64,000 nucleotides of DNA from Desulfovibrio sp. Lineage in GTDB: Bacteria; Desulfobacterota; Desulfovibrionia; Desulfovibrionales; Desulfovibrionaceae. A program made the position numbers and the translations under genes. The DNA lies in contig NZ_JAVESS010000008.1 in NCBI RefSeq assembly GCF_034006445.1, positions 1 to 64,000 of the forward strand. The letters are read 5' to 3'. Under the pieces are notes generated by a model, which worked only from the letters and a program-made list of their open reading frames with translations, had not been told where the DNA came from and searched no databases. Positions 54,014 through 62,510 of the stretch are shown here, piece after piece (positions within the stretch are counted from its first letter, which is position 1; each line of letters starts with the position of its first letter).

Positions 54014-55194
54014 AATACGTAACCTACCGTCGCATTCTTTTCTCCCGGCGGGCGCTCATTGGCCTCGTCATCTGCGCTCTGGCCACGCTGGCGGGCCTTC
54101 TGGCCACCTGGCATATTGAAAGCAATGGCCACTACGTCACCGGCATGAGTAATGCCGTGCCCTGGGGCCTGTCGCTGGCCATGGCCACCTTCTGCATTGT
54201 GGCGGCATCCGGCGCACTTAACGTGGCCTCCATCGCCTCTGTGTTCGGCAAACAGGACTACAAGCCCTTTTCACGGCTTTCCTGCCTGCTTGCCCTGGCC
54301 CTGCTTGCCGGAGGGCTTTTTGCGCTTCTCATTGATCTGGGGCGGCCCGACCAGATATTCACGGCCCTTACCCACTTCAACTTTACCTCGGTGTTTGCCG
54401 TAAACATTCTCATCTATACGGGCTTTTTCATCATTGTCGGCCTGTATGGCATTGTGATGCTCGCCGCGCCCCAGGGCGGCATTGTCCGTCCTTTCGGCGT
54501 GGCAAGCTTTTTGTGGCGGCTCATCATGACCACGGGAACAGGCTCGGTGTTCGGCGTGCTGGCTGGTCGCGGCGGAATGCACTCCGCCATCATGCCTCCA
54601 CTGTTCATCGCCCTTTCGCTTTCTCTGGGTCTGGCCGTATTTGTGCTCGTTCTGGCGGGCCTTGAATACAGCGGGCAGCGCCAGGCCAGGCTTGACGCGG
54701 CTTCAGGGCGCATCCGCGGCCTGTTGGCCACCCTCATAGCGGTGTCCTTTTACATGGTTCTGGCCCTGAACCTCATCGGCATTGCTTCGCCCGCACAGCG
54801 TGGATACGAAGCCTTTGTGCTCTGCACGGGCGGCGTCTATCCCCTGCTGTTCTGGGGAGGCTATCTGGCGCTGGGAACGGTGCTGCCGCTGATTCTGCTG
54901 CTGGCTCCTCCATTCCGGGGCAGCCGCGTCTGCCTGTTGCTGGCGGCTCTTGCCACGGCCGTGGGCGGCATGGCCCTCATGTACGTGCTGACCATTGCGC
55001 CCCAAGCCTACCCGGCGGACATCTTCCCGGGCATGCTGGTACAGGGCAATCCCCTGTACACGGGGCCGGCCTCCTATGTGCCCACCATTGGCGAACTGCT
55101 GGTGGGCCTGACGGGCTTTGGTCTTGCGGGCCTCATTGTACTTCTTGCCGCAAGGCTTATCCCCCTGCTTCCCCTGGCGGAGCAGGAAGACTAG
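54010..55194 (+). CDS. NrfD/DsrP-type integral membrane quinone-interacting subunit
   Basis: A 394-residue polytopic protein with about ten hydrophobic helices, of the NrfD/PsrC/DsrP family that exchanges electrons with menaquinone. The segment WHIESNGHYVTGMSNAVPWGLSLA near the N-terminus resembles the quinone-site region of the family. It overlaps the ferredoxin gene by four bases (ATGA), so the two form a tight pair. Its TAG stop is also the first bases of a TAGAGCA palindrome. Direction of electron flow (quinone reduction or oxidation) is not decided by the sequence. Confidence 0.92.
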   Translation: MKYVTYRRILFSRRALIGLVICALATLAGLLATWHIESNGHYVTGMSNAVPWGLSLAMATFCIVAASGALNVASIASVFGKQDYKPFSRLSCLLALALLAGGLFALLIDLGRPDQIFTALTHFNFTSVFAVNILIYTGFFIIVGLYGIVMLAAPQGGIVRPFGVASFLWRLIMTTGTGSVFGVLAGRGGMHSAIMPPLFIALSLSLGLAVFVLVLAGLEYSGQRQARLDAASGRIRGLLATLIAVSFYMVLALNLIGIASPAQRGYEAFVLCTGGVYPLLFWGGYLALGTVLPLILLLAPPFRGSRVCLLLAALATAVGGMALMYVLTIAPQAYPADIFPGMLVQGNPLYTGPASYVPTIGELLVGLTGFGLAGLIVLLAARLIPLLPLAEQED

Positions 55195-55220
55195 AGCAAT
55201 TTCAAAGTGAAATTGCGCTG
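55192..55220. repeat. TAGAGCA palindrome overlapping the NrfD-gene stop codon
   Basis: TAGAGCAATTTC...GAAATTGCGCT, a short copy of the family. The same arrangement, with the element's TAG as the stop codon, occurs at the peroxidase gene. Confidence 0.78.
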
Positions 55221-55395
55221 GGGCATATGCGCTCTCAAGGGTACCCCATGCCCGAAAGGCAACACCCGTGCAAACATGCTGCGCAAACGCCCTCACAGCG
55301 GAACGCCTGTTTGTACGGTGGCCTGAGCGTTTCACCTTGAATATGCCGTAGCTGACTCCCTGCTCCCTGCCATTCATGGCAGTTGCCATACAAAA

Positions 55396-55426
55396 CCGGG
55401 GCCTGCGTTTTTTGCGCAGGCCCCGG
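55396..55426. terminator. Hairpin between convergent operon and aldo/keto reductase
   Basis: CCGGGGCCTGCG pairs with CGCAGGCCCCGG around a T-rich loop. It may serve both converging transcripts. Confidence 0.7.
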
Positions 55427-55480
55427 CCTTTATATCGAATACCGCAACTATGTTCTGGCGTGATCTTCGCCAGACAATGT

Positions 55481-56506
55481 TCAGGCATTGGCCCCCTTCA
55501 TGCCTTCCTGCGGGTACCTCTGGCCATGCACCGCCTGCTCCGTAAACACGGCGTCCAGCTGCGCACTGTCTTCATGTGGCAGCGCAATATGCGCGGCACG
55601 GCAGTTTTCTTCCAGCCGGGCAACGCTGCGTGTGCCGGGAATGACCACAAGGTGCTGGTAACGGCCAAGAAGCCAGGCCAGCGCAATCTGTGCCGGTGTG
55701 CAGCCATGCCTTTCGGCCACGGCCTGCAGGGTGGGCAGCAGTTTCAGGTTGTGGCGGAGGTTGTCCGCCTGAAAGCGCGGATTGGAGCGCCGAAAATCTC
55801 CCGCCTCAAGGGCCTCCGGCGAAGAGTATTTTCCTGTCAGAAATCCCCGGCCCAGCGGGCTGTAGGCCACAAAACCAATGCCCAGCCTTTGGCATGCGGG
55901 AAGGACCTCATGCTCCATTTCGCGCGTCCACAAGGAATATTCGCTCTGCAGTGCCGCCACGGGATGCACGGCGTGCGCCCTGGCCAGGGTCGCCGCAGAA
56001 ACCTCGCACAAGCCGATGTGCGCAATCTTGCCCTGCTGCTTCAAGTCAGCGAGCACGCCCATGGTATCTGCGATGTCAACATCGGTATTGACCCTGTGCG
56101 CGTAGTACAGGTCTATGCGCTCAACGCCAAGACGCTGCAGCGACGCTTCGCAGGCCTTGCGGATATAGTCCGGCGAGTTGTTGATGCTGCGCTTGTACGA
56201 ATCGGCGGGATCACGGTCAATGCCGAACTTGGTGGCAATACGGATGCGTCCGCTGGCATGCTCCTGAGGGTGACGGGCGACAAATTTGGCCATGAGCCGC
56301 TCATTGTGCCCACGGCCGTACATGTCGGCAGTATCCAGCATGGTCACGCCCAGCTCCAGCGCGCGGTCAAGCACCGCCAGGCTGGCTTCGTCATCGGGCG
56401 TTTTTCCGTAAAATTCCGACATGCCCATGGCCCCAAAGGAAATGGCTGACGCCGAAAAACCGTCCCCAAGTTCGCGAATGGGCATTGCTGCGTAGTGTTG
56501 TGTCAT
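55481..56506 (-). CDS. Aldo/keto reductase
   Basis: A 341-residue NAD(P)H-dependent carbonyl reductase of the AKR superfamily. The fold is complete. The catalytic tetrad region is seen in MLDTADMYGRGHNE (Asp, Tyr), ATKFG (Lys) and LYYAHR (His). Cofactor-binding VVIPGTRSVARLEENCRA lies near the C-terminus. GGGAGG nine bases before the ATG at 56506 fixes the start. It is divergent from a LysR-type gene across a 192-base gap, which is the classic arrangement for regulation by that protein. Substrate unknown. Confidence 0.94.
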   Translation of the reverse strand: MTQHYAAMPIRELGDGFSASAISFGAMGMSEFYGKTPDDEASLAVLDRALELGVTMLDTADMYGRGHNERLMAKFVARHPQEHASGRIRIATKFGIDRDPADSYKRSINNSPDYIRKACEASLQRLGVERIDLYYAHRVNTDVDIADTMGVLADLKQQGKIAHIGLCEVSAATLARAHAVHPVAALQSEYSLWTREMEHEVLPACQRLGIGFVAYSPLGRGFLTGKYSSPEALEAGDFRRSNPRFQADNLRHNLKLLPTLQAVAERHGCTPAQIALAWLLGRYQHLVVIPGTRSVARLEENCRAAHIALPHEDSAQLDAVFTEQAVHGQRYPQEGMKGANA

Positions 56507-56698
56507 GTGTTCTGCCTCCCTGGCAGTTGGTATTCTTTTGGATTGGGCACGGCGAGTACGGGTATGCACTCCTGCAAAGTGTGCTCTGCGCCCTTATAAC
56601 CGCGCGCCCTTTTGAACAGATTGACCTGAAAACCGCCCCTGAAACATAGGCAGCCCTGAACGCTTTGCATCATACTTGTTTTGTGATACCTTTTAGGT

Positions 56699-57625
56699 AT
56701 GACTAAGACCGTTTCAGAATCAACCCTCGACGCCATAGATGTACGGCATTTTTACTACTTCTCTGTGGTGGCGGAGGAGAACAGCCTGCGCCGCGCGGCG
56801 GAGAGGCTGTTCATGGCGCAACCGCCGTTGAGTCGGCAGATCAAGCAGTTGGAGGAACGGCTGGGCGTGACGCTTTTTGTCCGCCACAGCAAAGGGCTTA
56901 CGCTGACAGACGAGGGCGCGCGCGTGCTGGCCATAGTCAGGCCGCTTTTGCAGATGAAGGACGCGATATACAGACGCCTGCGGGAGGACATCCACCCCCA
57001 GGAGCAGCGCCCGCGCATAGGCTTTACCACGGCCTTTGAACAGGGAGTCTTTGCTGGCCTGGAGCGGCGCTTGACGGAGTTCTTTGCTGGCGGGCTGCAT
57101 ATTCAGCGAGAAGCCTCCACAAGGCTCGCGCGCGACATGCGCAAAGGCAGGCTCGACGCCGCCTTTGTGGCCCTGCCGCTGGACGCGCCCGGCCTGCTGC
57201 TGCGGGAACTGCCGTACGCTGAACCCATGCTGGCCGCTTTGCCCACAACCTGGTTCGCGCCGGGGGATGCGGCGCCAGAGGCGGTGTCGCTGAAAAATTT
57301 CAGTCACAGGCCGCTCTTCTGGTTCAGGCGCGAGAGCAATCCGGGATTTTTCGATTACGCAAAAACCCGTTTTGCGCGCTTGGGCTTCACGCCGCAATAT
57401 CTTGAGGAGCCGACGGAACACGACGTGCTGCTGGCCCGTATCGCCGCTGGCGAAGGCATGGGGCTTCTGCCAGCCTCCTTTGCTGCCATACGCAGGGACG
57501 GCGTCGCCTTTGCGCGGCTGGAAGACGGCCATGCCTTCCATCTGCGGCTTGGCCTTGTTGTGCCGCAGGACAAAGCACCGCTGGCCCAGACGCTGACGGC
57601 ACTGTCGTCAGCCATGCCCTTGTAG
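56699..57625 (+). CDS. LysR-family transcriptional regulator
   Basis: A 308-residue regulator with an N-terminal winged helix-turn-helix (about 15-75, FYYFSVVAEENSLRRAAERLFMAQPPLSRQIKQLE split here only by description) and a substrate-binding-like effector domain (about 100-300). It probably controls its own gene and the divergent aldo/keto reductase gene from the shared 56507-56698 spacer. The effector is unknown. ATG at 56699 gives the standard N-terminal length. Confidence 0.94.
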   Translation: MTKTVSESTLDAIDVRHFYYFSVVAEENSLRRAAERLFMAQPPLSRQIKQLEERLGVTLFVRHSKGLTLTDEGARVLAIVRPLLQMKDAIYRRLREDIHPQEQRPRIGFTTAFEQGVFAGLERRLTEFFAGGLHIQREASTRLARDMRKGRLDAAFVALPLDAPGLLLRELPYAEPMLAALPTTWFAPGDAAPEAVSLKNFSHRPLFWFRRESNPGFFDYAKTRFARLGFTPQYLEEPTEHDVLLARIAAGEGMGLLPASFAAIRRDGVAFARLEDGHAFHLRLGLVVPQDKAPLAQTLTALSSAMPL

Positions 57626-57860
57626 GGCAGGCTGCGGCGTCTGGGACGGCCTTGGGACGGCCTTGGGACGACATTGGGGGCGCCAGCCCCCATGCGCCGA
57701 ACACAAAACTCTGAGGCAGGCACAGGGCGTCAGTGCCCGGCGAAAGGTGTCATTCATCACACTGGGCGCGCGCTAAAATTTTGGTGTAGCAACAGACTGT
57801 TTTTGCAGGCTGTTTCGGCAGGCTGTACAACGTGGGGCGTATTAATATTGATAACAAATA

Positions 57861-57889
57861 TTGACAAGGCTTTTTTACATACCTATATA
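57861..57889 (+). promoter_or_regulatory. Consensus-like sigma-70 promoter of the candidate small RNA
   Basis: TTGACA at 57861-57866, 17 bases, TATATA at 57884-57889. One of the best matches in the window, yet no reading frame follows; a terminator appears 80 bases on. The preceding 57626-57860 has no gene and holds a triple GGGACGGCCTT repeat near 57650. Confidence 0.75.
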
Positions 57890-57891
57890 CT

Positions 57892-57975
57892 GGGCCTTCG
57901 TTGGCCCCTGATCGCGCCCTGAAGCGCTGTCAGGAGAAGCAGCCCGCCGGGATTGGCCCGTGCGGGCTTTACTTT
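57892..57975 (+). ncRNA. Candidate structured small RNA or leader RNA
   Basis: From the predicted start (about 57892) three hairpins follow head to tail: GGGCC/GGCCC, CTGATCGCGC/GCGCTGTCAG and AGCCCGC/GCGGGCT, the last with TTTACTTT, making an intrinsic terminator. The product would be about 84 bases. I do not recognise it as tRNA-Sec, 6S or a known family. It lies 200 bases upstream of the glycine riboswitch. Confidence 0.55.
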
Positions 57976-58172
57976 GCGGTACGGCGGGCAAAATTATGGC
58001 CGCAGAAAAAAGCACAACAAAAATTCTGCTGCTAATGGAAATTTTTATTGTCTTATAAATAAATTGGTTAGCCAAACAATCGCAGCAGGCGGCGATTGTG
58101 AAAAATCATTTCTACTCCCATGAGCTTGACACTTTTTTCTCAATAGTACATTTTTGAATCGTGGTAAGTGAG

Positions 58173-58258
58173 CGAGAGAGTCTTCTGCACTGAATGCCAG
58201 AGCAGGGGCACCGAAGGGGCAAAGCCGCAAGGCTGAAACTCTCAGGTAAAAGAATCGC
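58173..58258 (+). promoter_or_regulatory. Glycine riboswitch (single aptamer)
   Basis: The conserved glycine-aptamer blocks are present in order: CGAGAGAGTC, GCACCGAAGGGGCAAA, then GAAACTCTCAGGTAAAAGAATCG. The ends pair with each other. Only one aptamer is seen. It precedes grdX by 65 bases, so glycine should control the glycine reductase operon. A TTGACA at 58126-58131 may be the -35 of its promoter, but the -10 is poor. Confidence 0.88.
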
Positions 58259-58322
58259 GCATCTTAGTGCTGCTGAATCCACTTGTGGAGACAGGGCGTG
58301 CCATTAAACCGCAGGTACGCTT

Positions 58323-58799
58323 ATGCTTCACGTCCTTATTTCCAACAATCCCCGTTTTCAGGAGATGGCCCCCAAGGGACTGAGCGTCACGCTCATCACG
58401 GGCTGAGCCGCGTCTGTCATTCGCGCGGCGCGCGATCAGATCCACCAGGGTTGGCGTCTTGCCAATCATCCCTTGTACGGCAACTTTCTGCCCCGGCAGA
58501 TGCCGTACCGTTCCTTGATCCTGTCATCTTGTGCCCTCCCATCTTCCGAAGCCCCCGCTCCGGTGGACATCACATCTCTTGAACTCATTGAGCAGGCTCA
58601 GGCCCGTTACGACGCCGCTGCCGCCCTTGCGCCCATACGCATGGACAGCAGCGCTTTACGGGACTGCGCCTTTGTGGACGTGGAGCTTCTGCGCGCAACT
58701 ATTGAGAGCCTGGGCTGTAGCATCAAAAGCCTTTTGAACCTCAATGGAAGGCATCCGGCCCCCGCGCCGGGCGTGCTTTCACACCACAAGGAGATGTAA
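58323..58799 (+). CDS. grdX: GrdX-like protein with an in-frame UGA codon
   Basis: A 158-codon frame reading MLHVLISNNPRFQEM, through TGA at codon 28 (58404-58406), then RDQIHQGWRLANHPLYGNF and PYRSLILS, which match conserved GrdX blocks. GrdX is a protein of unknown function encoded at the head of glycine reductase operons. The frame is open on both sides of the UGA. This may be a selenocysteine codon, since the operon makes selenoproteins, or a nonsense mutation from GGA. A short GCCGCG/CGCGGC hairpin follows the UGA at once. AGG lies before the ATG, and the frame ends one base before grdE. Confidence 0.8.
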
Positions 58800-58800
58800 C

Positions 58801-60087
58801 GTGAAGCTGGAACTGCACCGAATCACAATAAGCAAGCTGGTCTTTGGCGCGCACACAGGCGTCAGCGGCGGCGTGCTTACTGTCAACAAGGATGAACTGA
58901 CTGCCCTGCTCATGCAGGACGAACGCCTCGGCGGAGTCGAGATCGACGCTGCCCATCCCGGCGAAAACACGCGCATCATGCCCGTGAAGGACGCCATTGA
59001 GCCCCGCTGCAAGCTGGAGGGGCCGGGCGAGGTCTTCCCCGGCTGGATAGGCGATGTGGAAAGCGCCGGTGAAGGCAAGACCCTGGTCCTGAGCGGCATG
59101 GCCGTGCTGACCACGGGGCGCGTGGTGGCCCCGCAGGAAGGCATTGTGGACATGACCGGCCCCGGCGCGGACTACACGCCGTTTTCAAAGACCTGCAACC
59201 TGACCATCTCGCTGTCACCCGTGGCCGAGATGGAACCGCACCAGTGCGAAGCGTGCTTCCGCCGTGCCGGACTGCGCGCCGCCCACTATCTTGCCGCCGC
59301 CTGCAAGGGCGCCACGGCCGACAAGGTGGAAACCTTTGATTTTCCCGCGTTCAGCGAGGCCATGCACGCCCACCCCGGCCTGCCCAAGGTGGCCTACATC
59401 TACATGCTGCAATCCCAGGGCCTGCTGCACGACACCTGGGTTTACGGCGTGGACGCCAAGCGCATCCTGCCCACCATGATCAGCCCCACGGAAATTATGG
59501 ACGGCGCGATCATTTCCGGCAACTGCGTGTCCGCCTGCGACAAGAACAGCACCTACGTCCACCTGAACAACCCCGTGATCAGAAGCCTTTATGCGCATCA
59601 CGGCAAGGAACTCAACTTCGTGGGCGTCATTATCACCAATGAAAACGTCACCCTGGCGGACAAGAAGCGCAGCTCTTCCTACGCGGTCAAGCTGGCCCGC
59701 ATGCTCGGCGTCGACGCCGTTGTCATCAGCGAGGAAGGCTTCGGCAACCCGGACGCCGACCTCATCATGAACTGCCGCAAGTCCGAGCAGGCTGGCATCA
59801 GAACCGTGCTCATCACGGACGAGTTTGCCGGGCGCGACGGCTCAAGCCAGTCCCTGGCCGACTCGTGCCCCGAGGGCGACGCCTGCGTCACCGCCGGCAA
59901 CGCCAACGAGCTTATCGTGCTGCCGCCCATGACCAAGGTTATCGGCGACCTGGCTCCTGCTGAAACCATTGCTGGCGGCTTCTTCGGCTCTGTGCGCGAA
60001 GACGGCAGCCTTGAAGTGGAATTGCAGGCCATCCTTGGCGCGACAAACGAACTGGGCTTCAACCGCATCGGCGGCCGCACCCTGTAA
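58801..60087 (+). CDS. grdE: Glycine reductase component B proprotein (pyruvoyl subunits)
   Basis: Precursor of the 25- and 45-kDa subunits of glycine-specific protein B. The 428-residue chain is cleaved in the family at an Asn-Cys bond, and the Cys becomes the pyruvoyl group that binds glycine as a Schiff base. That site is intact here: SGNCVSACDKN with Cys242, the same number as in the clostridial enzyme. The start is GTG at 58801 with GGAG seven bases upstream, directly after grdX. The grdE/grdB pair makes this the glycine (not sarcosine or betaine) system. Confidence 0.95.
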   Translation: MKLELHRITISKLVFGAHTGVSGGVLTVNKDELTALLMQDERLGGVEIDAAHPGENTRIMPVKDAIEPRCKLEGPGEVFPGWIGDVESAGEGKTLVLSGMAVLTTGRVVAPQEGIVDMTGPGADYTPFSKTCNLTISLSPVAEMEPHQCEACFRRAGLRAAHYLAAACKGATADKVETFDFPAFSEAMHAHPGLPKVAYIYMLQSQGLLHDTWVYGVDAKRILPTMISPTEIMDGAIISGNCVSACDKNSTYVHLNNPVIRSLYAHHGKELNFVGVIITNENVTLADKKRSSSYAVKLARMLGVDAVVISEEGFGNPDADLIMNCRKSEQAGIRTVLITDEFAGRDGSSQSLADSCPEGDACVTAGNANELIVLPPMTKVIGDLAPAETIAGGFFGSVREDGSLEVELQAILGATNELGFNRIGGRTL

Positions 60088-60122
60088 GGGGGCGCAGCCG
60101 GCTCAAGGAGCAGGAGATTATC

Positions 60123-61427
60123 ATGGCGTACAAGCTAATACACTATATCAATCAGTTTTTTGCCGGTATCGGCGGTGAAGAAAAGGCCGACATAACCCCC
60201 GAAGTGCGCGAAGGCATCGTGGGCCCCGGCGCGGCCTTCAAGGCTGCCCTTGGCAACCAGGCCGAAATAGTCGCCACGTTCATCTGCGGCGACAACTACT
60301 GCGCCAACCACCTGGACGAGGTGGCCGCCCAGATGGTGGAAGCCGTGAAGCGCTTTGGCGCGGACGGCGTCATCGCCGGGCCTGCCTTTAATGCCGGGCG
60401 TTACGGCACGGCCTGCGGCGTTGTCTGCGCGGCTGTCAACAAGCAGCTGGGGCTGCCTGTGGTCAGCGGCATGTACCGTGAAAGCCCTGGCGTTGATCTG
60501 TACCGCAAGGAAGTGACCATCATTGAAACTTCCGACAGCGCCCGAGGCATGGCCAAGGCCGTGCCAGCCATGGCTGCGGCCATGCTCAAGCTTTTGCGCG
60601 GCGAAGAAATAGCCGATCCCGAGGCCGAGGGCATCTTCCCCAAGGGCATCCGCAAGAACATGTTCTACGAAGAACCCGGCGCGGAACGCGCTGTGCGCAT
60701 GCTGATCAAGAAGATCAAGGGCGAACCGTTCAAGACGGAATACGCCATGCCCATCTTTGACCGTGTGGAGCCCCGCCCGGCCATCGCCGACCTCAGCAAG
60801 GCCACCATCGCCCTGGTCACCTCTGGCGGCATTGTGCCCGAAGGCAACCCCGACCACATCGCCGCCTCCTCGGCGCAGAACTACGGCGCGTACAGCATTG
60901 AAGGCGTCAATGATCTTGAGAAGGGCAAGTACCTGACCGCCCACGGCGGCTACGACCAGACCTATGCCAACCAGGACCCCGACCGCGTGCTGCCCATTGA
61001 CGTGCTGCGCGATCTGGAAAAGGAAGGCAAGATCGGCAAGCTCTACAACGTGTTCTACACCACGGTGGGCAACGGCACCTCCGTGGCCAACTCCCGCAAG
61101 TTCGGCACCGAAATAGGCTCACAACTCAAGGCCGCACATGTGGATGGTGTAATCCTCACCTCCACGTGAGGCACGTGCACGCGTTGCGGCGCAACGCTCG
61201 CCAAGGCCATTGAAGAGGCCGCTGATGTGCCCGTGGTCCACATGTGCACCATTGTTCCCATTTCCCTGAGCATCGGGGCCAACCGCATCGTGCCCACGGT
61301 CTCCATACCCTACCCCCTGGGCAACCCTGAACTGTCCCCTGCTGAAGAAAAGCACCTTCGCCGCGAACTGGTGCTCAAGGCCTTCAAGGCGCTGACCACC
61401 AAGGTGGACGGACAGACAGTATTTTAA
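60123..61427 (+). CDS. grdB: Glycine reductase component B selenoprotein subunit
   Basis: The 47-kDa selenoprotein of protein B, 434 residues when the TGA at 61167-61169 (codon 349) is read as selenocysteine. The context LTST-Sec-GTCTRCGATLAKAIEEA gives the family UxxCxxC motif. Exactly 11 bases after the TGA a perfect GCGTTGC/GCAACGC hairpin (61181-61197) fits the spacing of bacterial SECIS elements. Ordinary gene finders will end the gene at 61169. It receives glycine from GrdE and yields a selenium-bound carboxymethyl group for protein A. GGAG lies upstream of the ATG. Confidence 0.96.
61181..61197 (+). promoter_or_regulatory. SECIS-like hairpin in grdB
   Basis: GCGTTGC and GCAACGC pair around a three-base GGC loop, beginning 11 bases after the UGA codon. 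It probably directs selenocysteine insertion through SelB. Confidence 0.7.
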
Positions 61428-61441
61428 CCCCCCCCCGGTAA

Positions 61442-61491
61442 CGCTCCGGCGGGCCGTGGACTTACCCCCCCCCACACGGTCTGCCGGAGCG
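61442..61491 (+). other. Intercistronic hairpin between grdB and trxB
   Basis: CGCTCCGGCGGGCCGTG and its near-complement CACGGTCTGCCGGAGCG flank a C-run loop, 15 bases after the grdB stop. No T-run follows, so it is more likely an mRNA processing or stability element than a terminator. A second long C-run precedes it. Confidence 0.6.
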
Positions 61492-61575
61492 GAAAACGGA
61501 TAAAAACGCAGCAGCTTTTGCCGGGTGGCGCACTACACGCCTCAGCCGCAGGCGGCCCACCCACAAGGAGTTTTT

Positions 61576-62490
61576 ATGGAAAAGCGTGAACTGGTCATCA
61601 TCGGCGCAGGCCCGGCGGGTCTTTCCGCCGCCATCTACGGCAAGCGCGCCGGTCTTGACACTCTTGTGCTGGAAAAAGGCCGCCCCGGCGGGCAGATACT
61701 GACCACCAGCAGGGTGGAAAACTACCCCGGCATCATCGACGGCACGGGTACGGGTCTGGCCGACGCCTTTCGCGCCCATGCGGAATTTTTCAAGGCCGAG
61801 TTCCGTTCGGCTTCGGTGCAGAAGCTCGAAGTGCGCGGCGACCAGAAGATCATAACTCTCAAGGACGGCAGCGAAATCGCCGCCGGGGCCGTCATCGTGG
61901 CCACCGGGGCCTATTTTCGCAAGCAGGGCTGCCCCGGCGAAAAGAAATATACGGGCATGGGCGTTTCCTACTGCGCCGTGTGCGACGCCGCCTTTTTTGA
62001 AGACCTTGAAGTGGCCGTCATTGGCGGCGGCAACACCGCCGTTGAAGAAGCCTGCTACCTCACGGGCTTTGCCTCCAAGGTCTACATTGTGCACCGCCGC
62101 GACGAGTTCCGGGCCGACAAGCTGGTGGTGGAACACGCCATGGCCAACCCCAAGATCGTACCCGTCATGGACAGCGTGCTGGAATCCATCGAAGGCAGCG
62201 ACATGGTGGAAAAAATCGTGGTGCGCAATGTGAAAACCGAAGAAAAACGCGAAATTCCGCTGAGCGGCGTGTTCATCTTCATCGGCACCCTGCCCAATGC
62301 CGAATACCTGCACGGCCTGCTGCAAACCGACCCCGCTGGCTGGATCATTACCGACAGCAAGCTGCAGACCTCGGTACCCGGCATCTTTGCCGCTGGCGAC
62401 GTGCGCGACACCTCGCTGCGGCAGGTGGTGACGGCGGCGGGCGACGGGGCGCGGGCCGCCATGGCGGCGTACGCGTATCTACAACACTAA
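61576..62490 (+). CDS. trxB: Thioredoxin reductase
   Basis: A 304-residue FAD/NAD(P)H disulfide reductase. FAD-binding GAGPAGLSAAIYG is at 9-21, the redox pair CAVC with following DAAF lies near 133-138, and the nucleotide-binding GGGNTAVEEA near 152-161. AAGGAG precedes the ATG at 61576. In glycine reductase operons this enzyme, with thioredoxin, supplies the electrons for glycine reduction; its position between grdB and grdC supports that role. Confidence 0.94.
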   Translation: MEKRELVIIGAGPAGLSAAIYGKRAGLDTLVLEKGRPGGQILTTSRVENYPGIIDGTGTGLADAFRAHAEFFKAEFRSASVQKLEVRGDQKIITLKDGSEIAAGAVIVATGAYFRKQGCPGEKKYTGMGVSYCAVCDAAFFEDLEVAVIGGGNTAVEEACYLTGFASKVYIVHRRDEFRADKLVVEHAMANPKIVPVMDSVLESIEGSDMVEKIVVRNVKTEEKREIPLSGVFIFIGTLPNAEYLHGLLQTDPAGWIITDSKLQTSVPGIFAAGDVRDTSLRQVVTAAGDGARAAMAAYAYLQH

Positions 62491-62510
62491 GGGCGCAGGA
62501 GGATAGCGAC

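Noticed and set aside
55376..56449. 357-codon plus-strand frame
   Set aside because: Antisense shadow of the aldo/keto reductase, which has a clear fold and ribosome site.
57892..57975. tRNA-Sec (selC) as identity of the structured RNA
   Set aside because: No acceptor pairing, no CCA end and no TCA anticodon loop.
58473..58799. Separate small gene starting at an internal Met of the grdX region
   Set aside because: The conserved GrdX blocks begin well upstream and run in frame through the UGA, so this is only the C-terminal part of grdX.
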